From Streptomyces olivaceus (GTDB taxonomy: Bacteria > Actinomycetota > Actinomycetes > Streptomycetales > Streptomycetaceae): DNA of 64,000 bases. Numbering within the stretch: position 1 is the first letter of the stretch; each line of letters starts with the position of its first letter. A model generated the notes under the pieces. The model saw only the letters and a list, made by a program, of their open reading frames with translations. It was not told where the DNA came from and made no database searches. Where the stretch lies: positions 1-64,000 of the forward strand of contig NZ_JOFH01000029.1 in NCBI RefSeq assembly GCF_000721235.1, given 5' to 3'. Position numbers and translations under genes: made by a program. Positions 45,453-55,539 of the stretch are shown here, in pieces.

Positions 45453-47024
45453 GTGAGCGCCGACGTCCTCGTCCGCCGCCCGGTGCGCGGCGCGACGGCG
45501 CTGCGCGGCGGCCGCTCCTGGCGCCCCACCCCGTACCAGGTCGCGGGCTTCGCCTTCTTCCTGCTGATGACGCTGGCGTACTGGGCGGTGCCGCTGTGCT
45601 GCGACGCCGGCCAGCACGCGGCGGTCGTGGAGCGGCTGAAGGACGACCTGCTCCGTCCGCGCCACCCGATGGCCGACCTGCCGGGCGCGGGCAGCGCGTA
45701 CTACTCGCCCTACGCCCTGGCGCAGGGCGTCTTCGCGCGGCTGACGGGGCTGGGCGGCTGGGAGGTGGTGCGGCTCGCCGGGCCGCTCAACCTGCTGGTC
45801 CTGCTGACCGGACTCGGCCGCTTCGTGCGGATGCTGACCGCGCGGCCGTGGGCGCCGGTGCTGGCGCTGGGCGCGATGACGCTGCTGTGGGGGACGGAAC
45901 GGGCCTGGTGGAGCGGCTACCTCGGGCTGATGTCGATGACCGGCAACCTCGGCTACCCGTCGACGTTCGCGATCGGGCTCACCTTCTGGGCCTGGGCGCT
46001 GACCGGTTCGCGGGCCCGGGACGCGCGCCGGGTGCGGTACGTGGGCCCGAGCGGCCTGCGCGGGCTGCCCGGGTACGCGGGCCTGGGCGCGCTCTACGGC
46101 CTGATCCTGCTCGTCCACCCGATCACCTCGGCGGCGGCGGTGCTGGGCGCGGTGGCGCTGGTGGCCGGCTGGCAGCGCCACTGGCGCGGGCCGGTCGTCG
46201 GGCGGTGGGCGCTGACGGCCGCGACGGCGGTGGCGACGGGGGCGCTGTGGCCGTACTTCGACGTGTTCGCGCTGGCAGGCGACGGCAGCGTGGACGCGAT
46301 GCACCGGGTGCTGTACCTGCGGCTGCCCGGGGAGTTCTGGCTGGCCCTGCTCGGCCTGCCGGCCCTGTGGGCGCGCGGGCGCCGCTCGCCGCGCGACCCG
46401 CTGGTGCTGATGTTCGCGCTGGACTGCGCGGTGGTGGCGTACGGCTGGTTCAGCGGCCACTACACCTACGGCCGGATCCTCGGACTCACCCTGGTGCCCC
46501 TGCAGTTCGCCCTGGCGGTGGAGCTGGCGGCGCCCCGCCCGTGGGGCCGGTGGCGCGGGGCGCTGGGCGGACTGGCGGCGGCGGGCGCGCTGCTCGGCCT
46601 CCTCACGGTCCACGCCGGGGCGGTGGTGCCGAGGGCGCTGGACCCGGTGGGCTTCGCACAGCCGCCCCAGTGGCCGGAGTACGCATGGGCGGCCCGGCAC
46701 ATCGGCCCCGGCGAGGTCGTGCTCACCGACGGCTACTACGCCGTGCGCACCGTCGCCGGGTACGGCCCGAACCTCGCGGCGCCCGCCTGGCCGGACGCCG
46801 CGCTGGACGAGCGGGACCGCAGGCGGCGGGTGGCCGACGTGCGGGCCTACCTCGCACCGGACTCGACCCGCGCCGAGCGCACCGCGGTCGTCCGCCGCTA
46901 CCACGTCCGCTGGCTGCTGCTGACCCGCCTGCAGCGGGTGCCCGAGGAGGCGGTGGTGGTGGCGTGGAGCGACCGGACGGGCGAGGTGCTGGCGCGGGTC
47001 GGGGCGGCTCCGACTACTCGATGA
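45453..47024 (+). CDS. Polytopic membrane protein, GT-C-like
   Basis: 523 residues from GTG with about 10-12 hydrophobic segments. They begin PYQVAGFAFFLLMTLAYWAVPLC and include TERAWWSGYLGLMSMTGNLGYPS and LVHPITSAAAVLGAVAL. The C-terminal soluble part (ARHIGPGEVVLTDGYYAVRTVAGYG) resembles the extracytoplasmic domain of GT-C enzymes that use lipid-linked sugars. That family assignment is an inference from topology, with no firm motif. No strong ribosome-binding site is present. Its last 11 bases overlap the convergent ohrA. Confidence 0.75.
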   Translation: MSADVLVRRPVRGATALRGGRSWRPTPYQVAGFAFFLLMTLAYWAVPLCCDAGQHAAVVERLKDDLLRPRHPMADLPGAGSAYYSPYALAQGVFARLTGLGGWEVVRLAGPLNLLVLLTGLGRFVRMLTARPWAPVLALGAMTLLWGTERAWWSGYLGLMSMTGNLGYPSTFAIGLTFWAWALTGSRARDARRVRYVGPSGLRGLPGYAGLGALYGLILLVHPITSAAAVLGAVALVAGWQRHWRGPVVGRWALTAATAVATGALWPYFDVFALAGDGSVDAMHRVLYLRLPGEFWLALLGLPALWARGRRSPRDPLVLMFALDCAVVAYGWFSGHYTYGRILGLTLVPLQFALAVELAAPRPWGRWRGALGGLAAAGALLGLLTVHAGAVVPRALDPVGFAQPPQWPEYAWAARHIGPGEVVLTDGYYAVRTVAGYGPNLAAPAWPDAALDERDRRRRVADVRAYLAPDSTRAERTAVVRRYHVRWLLLTRLQRVPEEAVVVAWSDRTGEVLARVGAAPTTR

Positions 47025-47427
47025 CGAGGTCGACCGGGATGTTGCCGCGGGTGGCGTTGGAGTAGGGGCAGACCTGGTGGGCCTGCTCGACGAGCCCCCG
47101 GCCGGTCTCCTTGTCGATGCCCTCGGGCAGCTCGACCCGGAGGGTGACGGCGAGCGCGAACCCTTCGCCCTGCTTGCCGATGCCGACCTCGGCGGTCACG
47201 GCCGCGTCGCTGACGTCGACCTTCGCCTGGCGGCCGACGACGCCGAGGGCGCTGCCGAAGCAGGCCGCGTACCCGGCGGCGAACAGCTGCTCGGGGTTGG
47301 TGCCCTCTCCGTTGCCGCCCATCTCGGTGGGGGCGCTGAGCGGCAGGTCGAGCTTGCCGTCGGAGGTGACGGCGCGGCCCTCGCGGCCGTGTGTGGCGGT
47401 GGCGGCGGCGGTGTAGAGCGCTTCCAT
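47014..47427 (-). CDS. ohrA: Organic hydroperoxide reductase OhrA
   Basis: 137 residues of the OsmC/Ohr family. The two redox cysteines are in AACFGSAL and QVCPYSNATRGN, and GGNGEGTNPEQLFAAGYAAC and VELPEG are typical of Ohr rather than OsmC. It reduces organic peroxides, using lipoylated partners. The ATG at 47427 has AAAGGGACGG upstream. It is divergent from ohrR and overlaps the 3' end of the membrane protein gene by 11 bases. Confidence 0.95.
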   Translation of the reverse strand: MEALYTAAATATHGREGRAVTSDGKLDLPLSAPTEMGGNGEGTNPEQLFAAGYAACFGSALGVVGRQAKVDVSDAAVTAEVGIGKQGEGFALAVTLRVELPEGIDKETGRGLVEQAHQVCPYSNATRGNIPVDLVIE

Positions 47428-47490
47428 GGGAACCGTCCCTTTCAGAGGGGGCTGCGTGCCTGACTCCACCAAGTAGAGCACACAACCAAG

Positions 47491-47534
47491 TAACCCACAA
47501 CTAACAAGGGTTCAACTGAATAGCCCACAACTTA
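47491..47534. promoter_or_regulatory. Paired TARCCCACAACT sites in the ohrA-ohrR gap
   Basis: TAACCCACAACTA (47491-47503) and TAGCCCACAACTTA (47521-47534) are direct repeats 30 bases apart, in the AT-rich 144-base region between the divergent genes. They are candidate OhrR operators covering both promoters. A weaker ACACAACC copy precedes them at about 47480. Confidence 0.55.
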
Positions 47535-47571
47535 ATGACGTACAAGAACCCTGCGGGTTACGCTGGGACGC

Positions 47572-48042
47572 ATGACGACGCCCGCGACGGACTGGCTCCG
47601 CCTGGACCAGCAGATCTGCTTCTCCCTGAACGCCGCCTCGCGCGCCTTCGGCGGCGTCTACCGCGTGGTCCTCAAGGACCTCGGGATCACCTACCCCCAG
47701 TACCTGGTGATGCTGGTGCTGTGGGAGCACGGCGAACTGCCCGTGAAGAAGCTCGGCGAGCATCTGCGCCTCGACTCCGGCACGCTGTCGCCCCTGCTCA
47801 AGCGGCTGGAGGCGGCCGGTCTGGTCCGGCGGGAGCGCAGCGCGCGCGACGAGCGCTCGGTGGAGGTGCGGCCGACGCCCGAGGGCCTGGCGCTGCGCGA
47901 GCGGGCCGAGGAGGTGCCGCGCCGGATCGCCACGGCGACCGGGCTGGACTTCGCGGAGGTCCAGGACCTGCGCACCCGCCTCGACCGCCTCACGGCCGCT
48001 CTGGACGCGTACGGCACCGAACCGGCCTCCGCGCCGTCCTGA
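47572..48042 (+). CDS. ohrR: Peroxide-sensing MarR-family repressor OhrR
   Basis: 156 residues. The sensing cysteine is in [18 protein letters not shown], followed by a winged helix ([42 protein letters not shown]). There is a single N-terminal Cys, as in one-Cys type OhrR. It represses ohrA and itself until organic hydroperoxide oxidises the Cys. The ATG is a few bases past the repeat-rich gap, and codon use is normal. Confidence 0.95.
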   Translation: MTTPATDWLRLDQQICFSLNAASRAFGGVYRVVLKDLGITYPQYLVMLVLWEHGELPVKKLGEHLRLDSGTLSPLLKRLEAAGLVRRERSARDERSVEVRPTPEGLALRERAEEVPRRIATATGLDFAEVQDLRTRLDRLTAALDAYGTEPASAPS

Positions 48043-48116
48043 CGGATGTGGCGCCCGGCGGGCGCCGGCGTGAAGGATCATGTCTACCCAGGACCACTGA
48101 CGAGGGGACGGCCACC

Positions 48117-49097
48117 ATGACCTGGCTGATCACCGGCGGCGCCGGATACATCGGGGCGCACGTCGTACGGGCGATGACGGCGGCGGGCGAGCAGGCGGTG
48201 GTCTACGACGACCTGGCCACCGGCATCGCCGACCGCGTGCCCGACGGCGTCCCGCTGGTGGTCGGCTCGGTCCTGGACGGCGAGCGGGTCGCCCGCGCCC
48301 TCAGCGACCACGCCGTCACCGGCGTCGTCCACCTCGCGGCGAAGAAGCAGGTCGGCGAGTCCGTGGACCTGCCGCTGCACTACTACCGGGAGAACGTCGA
48401 GGGCCTGCGCGTCCTGCTGGACGCGGTCACGAAGGCCGAGGTCCCGTCCTTCGTCTTCTCCTCCTCGGCCGCCGTGTACGGCATGCCCGACGTCGACCTG
48501 GTGACGGAGGAGACGCCGTGCGTGCCCATGTCGCCGTACGGCGAGACCAAGCTGGCCGGCGAGTGGCTGGTGCGGGCCACCGGCCGGGCCACGGGCCTGT
48601 CCACGGCCTCCCTGCGCTACTTCAACGTGGCGGGCGCGGCGAGCCCGCACCTCGCGGACACCGGCGTCCACAACCTCGTCCCGATGGTCTTCGAGAAGCT
48701 GACGGAGTCCGCGGCCCCGCGCATCTTCGGCGACGACTACGCGACGCCGGACGGCACCTGCGTCCGCGACTACATCCACGTCGTCGACCTGGCCGAGGCC
48801 CACGTCACCGCGGCCCGCGCCCTCCAGTCCTCCCCCGGACGCTCCCTCACCCTCAACATCGGCCGGGGCGAGGGCGTCTCCGTCCGGGAGATGATCGACC
48901 GCATCAACGCCCTCACCGGCTACGACCGGCCCCCGACGGTCACTCCCCGCCGCCCCGGCGACCCGGCCCGCGTCGTCGCCTCGGCCGACCGCGCCGCCGT
49001 CGAGCTGGGCTGGAAGGCCAAGTACGGCGTGGACGACATGATCACCTCGGCCTGGGCGGGCTGGGTACGCCTCCACCCGGAAGCGGCCCGCGACTAG
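48117..49097 (+). CDS. galE: UDP-glucose 4-epimerase
   Basis: 326 residues of the extended short-chain dehydrogenase family. It has GGAGYIGAH (NAD site), YDDLATG, the Ser and YxxxK motif SPYGETK, and RYFNVAGA. It interconverts UDP-glucose and UDP-galactose, supplying galactose for wall glycopolymers or exopolysaccharide. GAGGGGACGG precedes the ATG. It is 75 bases after ohrR and may be co-transcribed. The neighbouring glycosyltransferase block gives a possible use. Confidence 0.92.
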   Translation: MTWLITGGAGYIGAHVVRAMTAAGEQAVVYDDLATGIADRVPDGVPLVVGSVLDGERVARALSDHAVTGVVHLAAKKQVGESVDLPLHYYRENVEGLRVLLDAVTKAEVPSFVFSSSAAVYGMPDVDLVTEETPCVPMSPYGETKLAGEWLVRATGRATGLSTASLRYFNVAGAASPHLADTGVHNLVPMVFEKLTESAAPRIFGDDYATPDGTCVRDYIHVVDLAEAHVTAARALQSSPGRSLTLNIGRGEGVSVREMIDRINALTGYDRPPTVTPRRPGDPARVVASADRAAVELGWKAKYGVDDMITSAWAGWVRLHPEAARD

Positions 49098-49169
49098 GAG
49101 GTGCGTGCCGGGGCACGCGACCCCGGCCGGATCCACACGACGCCCCCTGGGGGTGCCGTCGCCTTCCCG

Positions 49170-49613
49170 TCACCCGGCCGGGGTGACCAGCTCGCGCACC
49201 CGGGCCGGGTCGGGATTGGTGTACACCCGGCCCGCCACCAGCACGGTGGGCACGGTCTCGTCGCCGCCGTCGGCCGCCCGCACCAGCGCCGCGCCCTCGC
49301 CGTCCCGCCAGATGTCGACCCAGTACATCCGCCGGGCCCGGTGCCCCAGCCGCATCCGCAACCGCAACCGCATGCAGAAGGCGCACCCCGGCCGCCAGAA
49401 CACCACCGGCCGCCCGTCGACGGCACTGCGCCGCTGCGCCTCCACCGCGCCGATCGACCGCGGGAAGGCCAGCGGCGACATCACCCCGGCCAGCAGCACG
49501 AACACCCCCAGCGTCACCGCGGCCTCGAACGGGTTCCCGCCGGCGGCCGGAGCGGCCGCCGCGGCCCCGCCGACGACGAGCAGCAGGACCGGCAGGGTCC
49601 ACACACGTCTCAT
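49170..49613 (-). CDS. Membrane-anchored glutaredoxin-like protein
   Basis: 147 residues from ATG 49613 (GTG at 49619 possible). Two N-terminal hydrophobic segments (VWTLPVLLLVVGGAAAAAP and AAVTLGVFVLLAGVMSPLAF) precede a thioredoxin-fold domain with FWRPGCAFCMRLR (CxxC) and ETVPTVLVAGRVYTNPD (cis-Pro region). The orientation suggests a cytoplasmic or membrane-near redox site. Partner unknown. It converges on galE. Confidence 0.82.
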   Translation of the reverse strand: MRRVWTLPVLLLVVGGAAAAAPAAGGNPFEAAVTLGVFVLLAGVMSPLAFPRSIGAVEAQRRSAVDGRPVVFWRPGCAFCMRLRLRMRLGHRARRMYWVDIWRDGEGAALVRAADGGDETVPTVLVAGRVYTNPDPARVRELVTPAG

Positions 49614-49775
49614 ATCCACAGCCTAGGGCGGTACCGGCCACGGCCGGCCCCGTTCCCGCAGGGGCCGGTCAGAGCGGCTGGACCGGCGGTCAATGCTTCT
49701 TGCATGTGTGACCGTGTTTCGCCCGCGGCGGTCCCGGTGCCGCGGGCGAATGTGCGGTGCCGCGGTCTGCCCGCC

Positions 49776-50858
49776 CTACTGCCCGGCCCCCAGCGAGTCC
49801 CGCAGGGCGAGGAAGCCGGCCCTCTCCTCCGCCACCACCGCGTGATGCTCCGCGTACACGTGGTCGAAGAGGTCGGTGGGCGCGGGATCGGGCATGGCGC
49901 GGACTCCCTCACGGACGTGCTGCGCCAACTTCTCGCCCTCCTCCGCCACTTCGGCGAAGAAGGCCTCGTCGGCCTGACCGGACCTGGTCAGGTACGCGTG
50001 CAGACGGTCGAGGGGGTCCTTGCTCTTCCACTCGGCGCGCTCGGCCTCGTCCCGGTATCGCGTCGGGTCGTCGGAGGTCGCGTGCGGCGCCATGCGATAG
50101 GTGAAGGCCTCGATCAGCATGGGGCCCTCGCCCCGCCGCGCCCGGTCGAGCGCGTACCGGGTCACGGCGAGGCAGGCCAGCACGTCGTTGCCGTCCACCC
50201 GGACCCCGGGGAAGCCCCATCCCTCCGACCTGCGGCTGATCGGGTAGGAGGTCTGCCGCGCCGTGGGCGTGGAGATCGCGTACTGGTTGTTCTGGCAGAA
50301 GAACACCACCGGCGCGTTGTTGACGGTGGCGAAGGTGAAGGCCTCCGCCACGTCCCCCTGGCTGGAGGCGCCGTCGCCGAAGTAGGAGAGGACCGCCGTG
50401 TCGGCGCCGTCCCGCATCACGCCCATCGCGTAGCCGGTGGCGTGCAGCAGCGGCGGACCGATCACCAGGGTGTACAGATGGAAGTTGTGCTCCTGCGGGT
50501 CCCAGCCCCCATTGCTCACTCCGCGGTACAGCCCGAGGAGTTGAAGGGGATCGACCCCGCGGGTCCAGGCGACACCGTGCTCCCGGTAACAGGGGAACAC
50601 GTAGTCCTCGGGCCGGGTCGCCCGGCCCGAGCCGATCTGGGCGGCTTCTTGCCCCAGCAGCGAAGCCCACAGACCGAGTTCGCCCTGGCGCTGCAGCGAC
50701 GTGGCCTCCGCGTCGAAGCGACGGGTCAGCGCCATGTCACGGTAGAGCCCCCGGAGTTCGCCGGAGCTGATGTCCAGAGCGTAGTCCGGGTGCTCGACCC
50801 GCTTTCCCTCGGGAGTAAGCAATTGAATCATTTCCGCCTGGGCGGGATTCTTTCCCAC
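49776..50858 (-). CDS. Orphan 2-oxoacid dehydrogenase E1-alpha subunit
   Basis: 360 residues similar to pyruvate or branched-chain E1-alpha. The thiamine diphosphate motif is GDGASSQGDVAEAF..NN; the activation loop ISRRSEGWGFPGVRVDGND and MAPHATSDDPTRY are conserved. Decarboxylation needs an E1-beta partner, but none is adjacent. The GTG start is preceded by AGTGGAG. Upstream in the same orientation come a gapdh remnant and a truncated EamA gene. The subunit must use beta and E2 from elsewhere or be part of a broken operon. Confidence 0.9.
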   Translation of the reverse strand: MGKNPAQAEMIQLLTPEGKRVEHPDYALDISSGELRGLYRDMALTRRFDAEATSLQRQGELGLWASLLGQEAAQIGSGRATRPEDYVFPCYREHGVAWTRGVDPLQLLGLYRGVSNGGWDPQEHNFHLYTLVIGPPLLHATGYAMGVMRDGADTAVLSYFGDGASSQGDVAEAFTFATVNNAPVVFFCQNNQYAISTPTARQTSYPISRRSEGWGFPGVRVDGNDVLACLAVTRYALDRARRGEGPMLIEAFTYRMAPHATSDDPTRYRDEAERAEWKSKDPLDRLHAYLTRSGQADEAFFAEVAEEGEKLAQHVREGVRAMPDPAPTDLFDHVYAEHHAVVAEERAGFLALRDSLGAGQ

Positions 50859-50882
50859 TTTTCGTCTCCACTGGTGTATGGG

Positions 50883-52077
<1,195 letters not shown>

Positions 52078-52100
52078 AGAAGTGGCCTCTCGCTTCAAGT

Positions 52101-52200
52101 AACCAGTTACAGGGGTTATCTGACGCACTGTATCGACGACACGAACAACTAGTCAATGCGGTTAGCCCTTACGCAAGACTAACCAGTTTGACCGGTTACT
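52101..52200. promoter_or_regulatory. Two AACCAGTT-n-GGTTA operator-like sites
   Basis: AACCAGTTACAGGGGTTATC (52101-52120) and AACCAGTTTGACCGGTTACT (52181-52200) share a dyad AACC...GGTTA and lie in the 164 bases between the EamA and CGNR starts. GGTTAG (52160-52165) is a further half-site. They are likely binding sites of the CGNR protein on both promoters. Confidence 0.55.
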
Positions 52201-52241
52201 ACGTGATGCCGCGAAGCCGTCGTCGCGGTTACCATGGCGAG

Positions 52242-52778
52242 ATGGAGTTCGTATTCGTCAGCGGCAGCGCGTCCCTCGACTTCGTCGGCACGGTCAGGAG
52301 CCGGCGCGATGCTCCGCTGGACTCACTCACCACCCCGGGCGACCTGGCGGAGTGGACCGTCGCCTCCGGAATGCTGGACGCTCCGCCTCCGGTGACCGAG
52401 GCGGACCTGGCTTCGGCGGTGCGTCTGCGTGAGGCGATCCACCGTCTGATGCTCGCCTCGATCGGCGGTTCGCCCCTCCCGGCGGAGGACTGCGGCATCC
52501 TCAACCGCGCCACGGTCCGCGTCCCCGTGCGCCGGGAGTTGCAGCCCGACGGCACGCTCCTCAGGAGCGGCTCGGTCAGGGCCGTTCTGGCCACGCTGTC
52601 CCACGACGCCGTGGACCTGCTCACCCAATGGCCCACGCTGGTCAAGGAGTGCGCGGCACCCAACTGCACCCGGCTGTACGTGGACCGGTCACGCCGCTCC
52701 TCGCGCCGCTGGTGCGACATGATGCGCTGCGGCAACCGGGCCAAGGCCGCCACTCACCGCTCCCGGCACCACGTCTGA
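52242..52778 (+). CDS. ABATE/CGNR zinc-finger regulator (second copy)
   Basis: 178 residues. The N-terminal domain starts FVSGSASLDFVGTVRSRRDA..LDSLTTPGDLAEWTV. The zinc finger is CAAPNCTRLYVDRSRRSSRR, WCDMMRCGNRAKAATHRSR. The ATG at 52242 places the start where family homology begins; ATG at 52206 is possible. It is divergent from the EamA transporter, a common arrangement, and the operator-like dyads between them suggest it controls both. It ends before a 22-bp terminator. Confidence 0.88.
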   Translation: MEFVFVSGSASLDFVGTVRSRRDAPLDSLTTPGDLAEWTVASGMLDAPPPVTEADLASAVRLREAIHRLMLASIGGSPLPAEDCGILNRATVRVPVRRELQPDGTLLRSGSVRAVLATLSHDAVDLLTQWPTLVKECAAPNCTRLYVDRSRRSSRRWCDMMRCGNRAKAATHRSRHHV

Positions 52779-52896
52779 CGCACGGCCGGCACCGGTCGCG
52801 CCCCGCCCTGCCGCCGGGGGCCGTGGAGCCGGCTCCTGCCGGCCCGCTGTCCACGGCACCCCGTGAACCGGGGAGCCGCGGCGACCACCGGAACCC

Positions 52897-52948
52897 GAAC
52901 GTCCGACCCCCTCTCCTGGTCCACGTCAGGAGAGGGGGTCGGACGTTC
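52897..52948. terminator. 22-bp perfect hairpin terminator
   Basis: GAACGTCCGACCCCCTCTCCTG (52897-52918) pairs perfectly with 52927-52948 around an 8-base loop, between convergent genes (CGNR at 52778, GNAT end at 53021). Confidence 0.9.
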
Positions 52949-53020
52949 AGGCCGCCTCGTTGTCCGGCCGCCGCGGACGCCCGCACCGAAGGAGGCCTTC
53001 CCCAGGGCCTTCGGGGACGG

Positions 53021-53416
53021 TCACAGGGCGACGAGCCCGGCCGCCGTCTCCCTGAAGCCGCACGCCTCGACGTAGAAGGCGCGCAGGTGGTCCTCGAAGT
53101 CGACGTGGAGCCACTCGCAGTGCGCGGCGCGGGCCTCCTCGGCGGCGAGCGCGACCAGCCGGGTGCCGACGCCGCGGGAGCGGCAGTGCCGGGCCACTAC
53201 CGTGTCCAGGAGGAAGGCGTGGGCGCCGCCGTCCCAGGCGACGTTGACGAAGCCGACCAGCGAGCCGTCCTCCTCGGCGCATACCCAGCCGAGGCTGTGC
53301 CGCTCCAGCCGGGCCCGCCAGCCGGTCCCGTCGGCCGGGTGGCCGAAGCCTTCGGCGTGCAGCGCGTCGAGGTCGGTGTCGTCGAAGTCGGCCCGCCACC
53401 GGTACGTGATCGTCAT
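53021..53416 (-). CDS. GNAT-family N-acetyltransferase
   Basis: 131 residues with the acetyl-CoA loop VVARHCRSRGVGTRLVALA (R-x-x-G-x-G) and the terminal YVEACGFRETAAGLV, typical of GNAT motifs A and B. The start is ATG 53416, with the sequence MTITYRWRADFDDTDLDALH. Substrate unknown. It is divergent from the P-loop kinase gene with 80 bases between. Confidence 0.9.
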   Translation of the reverse strand: MTITYRWRADFDDTDLDALHAEGFGHPADGTGWRARLERHSLGWVCAEEDGSLVGFVNVAWDGGAHAFLLDTVVARHCRSRGVGTRLVALAAEEARAAHCEWLHVDFEDHLRAFYVEACGFRETAAGLVAL

Positions 53417-53496
53417 CGTCCGATCGTAGGGTGGCGGGCTTCACCAGGAGTCGCATATCCGTGCGGGCCGTCTCCGGCACGGCTCACACTGCAGAC

Positions 53497-54033
53497 ATGG
53501 ACCAAGAAGCCAGCACATACGACCTGTTACTCATCGGCGGTGGCTCCGGCGTCGGGAAGTCCACCGTCGGCCGGGAGGCGTCCGCGATGCTGCGGGACGC
53601 CGGGACCGCGCACTGCCTGATCGAGGGGGACGGCATGGACCGGATCCACCCCGCCCCGGACGGCGATCCGCACCGTACGGCGGTCACCGAGCGGAACATC
53701 GCGGCGGTGTGGGCCAACTACGCGGCGCTCGGGCAGCGCCGGCTGATCTACACCGACACCGTCAGCATCCTGGAGTCGCAGATGATCGGGCGGGCCATGG
53801 GCGGGGACGAGGTCAGGGTCACGTGCGTGCTGCTGACCGCCGAAGAGGCCACGGTGCGGCAGCGGCTCGCCGCGCGGGAGACCGGGGCGCGGCTCGGCGC
53901 CCGCATCGAACGGAGCCTGCGCACGGGGCACCGCCTGGCCCAGGAGGCTCCCGTCGGCACGGTACGCGTCCCGACGGACGGCCGGGCGGTGCAGGACGTC
54001 GCGGCCCAGGTGGTCCGGCTCGCGGCGTGGTGA
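53497..54033 (+). CDS. P-loop kinase-like ATPase with a TTA codon
   Basis: 178 residues. Walker A GGGSGVGKSTVGRE lies at about 15-28. The protein resembles small adenylylsulfate, gluconate or cytidylate kinase-like proteins of actinobacteria. GDGMDRIHPAPDG and ERNIAAVWANYAALGQRRLIYTD follow. Leu11 is encoded by TTA (53527-53529), a codon read only by the bldA tRNA and rare in Streptomyces. Expression would therefore depend on bldA. Function unknown, probably phosphorylation of a small molecule. Confidence 0.82.
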   Translation: MDQEASTYDLLLIGGGSGVGKSTVGREASAMLRDAGTAHCLIEGDGMDRIHPAPDGDPHRTAVTERNIAAVWANYAALGQRRLIYTDTVSILESQMIGRAMGGDEVRVTCVLLTAEEATVRQRLAARETGARLGARIERSLRTGHRLAQEAPVGTVRVPTDGRAVQDVAAQVVRLAAW

Positions 54034-54130
54034 GTGGCGTCGACGGTGGACGGGGACGGCGCCGGCGAAGAGGACGAAGAACAGGGCGGGTCACGTGGAC
54101 GCCGGCAGGCGGGCACACGGCGCTCGACGC

Positions 54131-55339
54131 TCAGGCGGCGCGCTCCGCCGTCGCTCCGCCCAGCGCCAGGCGGTGGCCCCGACGCCATACCGCACGGGTG
54201 TTCAGCGTTGAGGAGAGCCGCGAGGTCGGGTCGCCGTCCACGAGCACCAGGTCCGCCGAGGCACCGGGTTCGATGCGCCCACGGTCGGTGAGACCGAACC
54301 GGTCGGCGGTACGCCTCGTCGCCGCGGTGAGCGCCTCGACGGGACTCAGCCCTGCGGCTTCGAGCAGCCGCAGTTCGTCGTGCAGGCTGGCACCGTGGGC
54401 GATGCCGGGAGCCCCGAGGTGGGCCGCGTCGGTACCGGCCAGGATCTCCACGCCGGCGGCGTGGAGCAGCCCGGCCGAGCGCAGGGCGGTGGGCAGGTGG
54501 GCGTTCCAGCCGAACTCGCGCCCCAGGTTGTCACGCCACTCCGCGTCCAGACGGGAGGCCACCCGCAGGTCGGCACCCAGGCGTGGACCGGCTCCGTCGG
54601 AGGCGCCGGAGGCGGCGACAGCCAAGGTGGAGATGACGAACATGCCCTGCTCGCGCATCCGGACGACCAGATCGTCGCTGATGACCTCGTCGTGGTGCAG
54701 GTGGGTCACGCCGTCCGCGCCCGCCTCGACGGCCACTCGTGTGGCCGCGGCGCCGAGAGCGTGGACCAGGGCCATCACCCCGCGCTCGTGAGCCGCCTCG
54801 ACGACCGCGACGACGACGTCGTACGGCACCAGGGGCAGCGACGTACCGAACACGTCACCGTCCTCGACCATGATCTTGATGTAGTCCGCGCCCTCGGACA
54901 GGCGCCCGTCGACGAAGGCGGCCGCCTCGCCCGGCACGGTGGCGGTGGGCCACACCGGGTCGCCCAGGCCGCGTCGCAGCTGGTGCGGATGCCCGTCGGG
55001 ATGGGCGAGGCCCCACGAGGCCGTGCGGACATCGGCCACGTCGAACTCGGCCCGTGCCTTTTTCCGCAAGGGCTCCATGGCGTCCGGCACCGACATCATG
55101 TCCAGCTCGGTCGTCACGCCGAACCTCAGGGCCGTGCGCAGACCGTCCTCGTCCGTGTGGGTGTGGGCGTCGATCAACCCCGGCAGCAGGGTCCCGCCGA
55201 CGCCGTCGATCTTCTCCACACCTTCGGGGGCCTCATGGCCGACCTCGGCGATCGTGCCGTCCTCGACGACGACCACTGAGGCATCGGCCACGTGTGTTCC
55301 GGTGAAAACGCGGGTGTTCGTCACCGCGAACCGACTCAT
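54131..55339 (-). CDS. Metal-dependent amidohydrolase
   Basis: 402 residues of the imidazolonepropionase/prolidase-like amidohydrolase group. It has LPGLIDAHTHT (metal HxH), LVHALGAAATRVAVEAGAD, HLHHDE and GTDAAHLGAPG (the metal Asp region), and a C-terminal GRIEPGASADLVLVDGDP. It hydrolyses an amide or cyclic substrate, identity unknown. The ATG at 55339 has GGAGGAAAC. It is divergent from a TetR gene with three operator copies between them, so it is probably derepressed by that regulator's ligand. Confidence 0.9.
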   Translation of the reverse strand: MSRFAVTNTRVFTGTHVADASVVVVEDGTIAEVGHEAPEGVEKIDGVGGTLLPGLIDAHTHTDEDGLRTALRFGVTTELDMMSVPDAMEPLRKKARAEFDVADVRTASWGLAHPDGHPHQLRRGLGDPVWPTATVPGEAAAFVDGRLSEGADYIKIMVEDGDVFGTSLPLVPYDVVVAVVEAAHERGVMALVHALGAAATRVAVEAGADGVTHLHHDEVISDDLVVRMREQGMFVISTLAVAASGASDGAGPRLGADLRVASRLDAEWRDNLGREFGWNAHLPTALRSAGLLHAAGVEILAGTDAAHLGAPGIAHGASLHDELRLLEAAGLSPVEALTAATRRTADRFGLTDRGRIEPGASADLVLVDGDPTSRLSSTLNTRAVWRRGHRLALGGATAERAA

Positions 55340-55539
55340 GTTTCCTCCACTGTCCGCTCGATGGCCGGTCAGGAGGGACCTGACCGACGGCATTCTCCGC
55401 ACGACCGCGTCACGTCCGCCCCCATGGGCCTGGTTACGACATGTCCATGCCATGCCACGCCACGCACGGACCCACCCCGGATCGCGACACAGCGACACGG
55501 CGACATCGCGACACAGCGGCAGCGTGACATCACCGCGGA

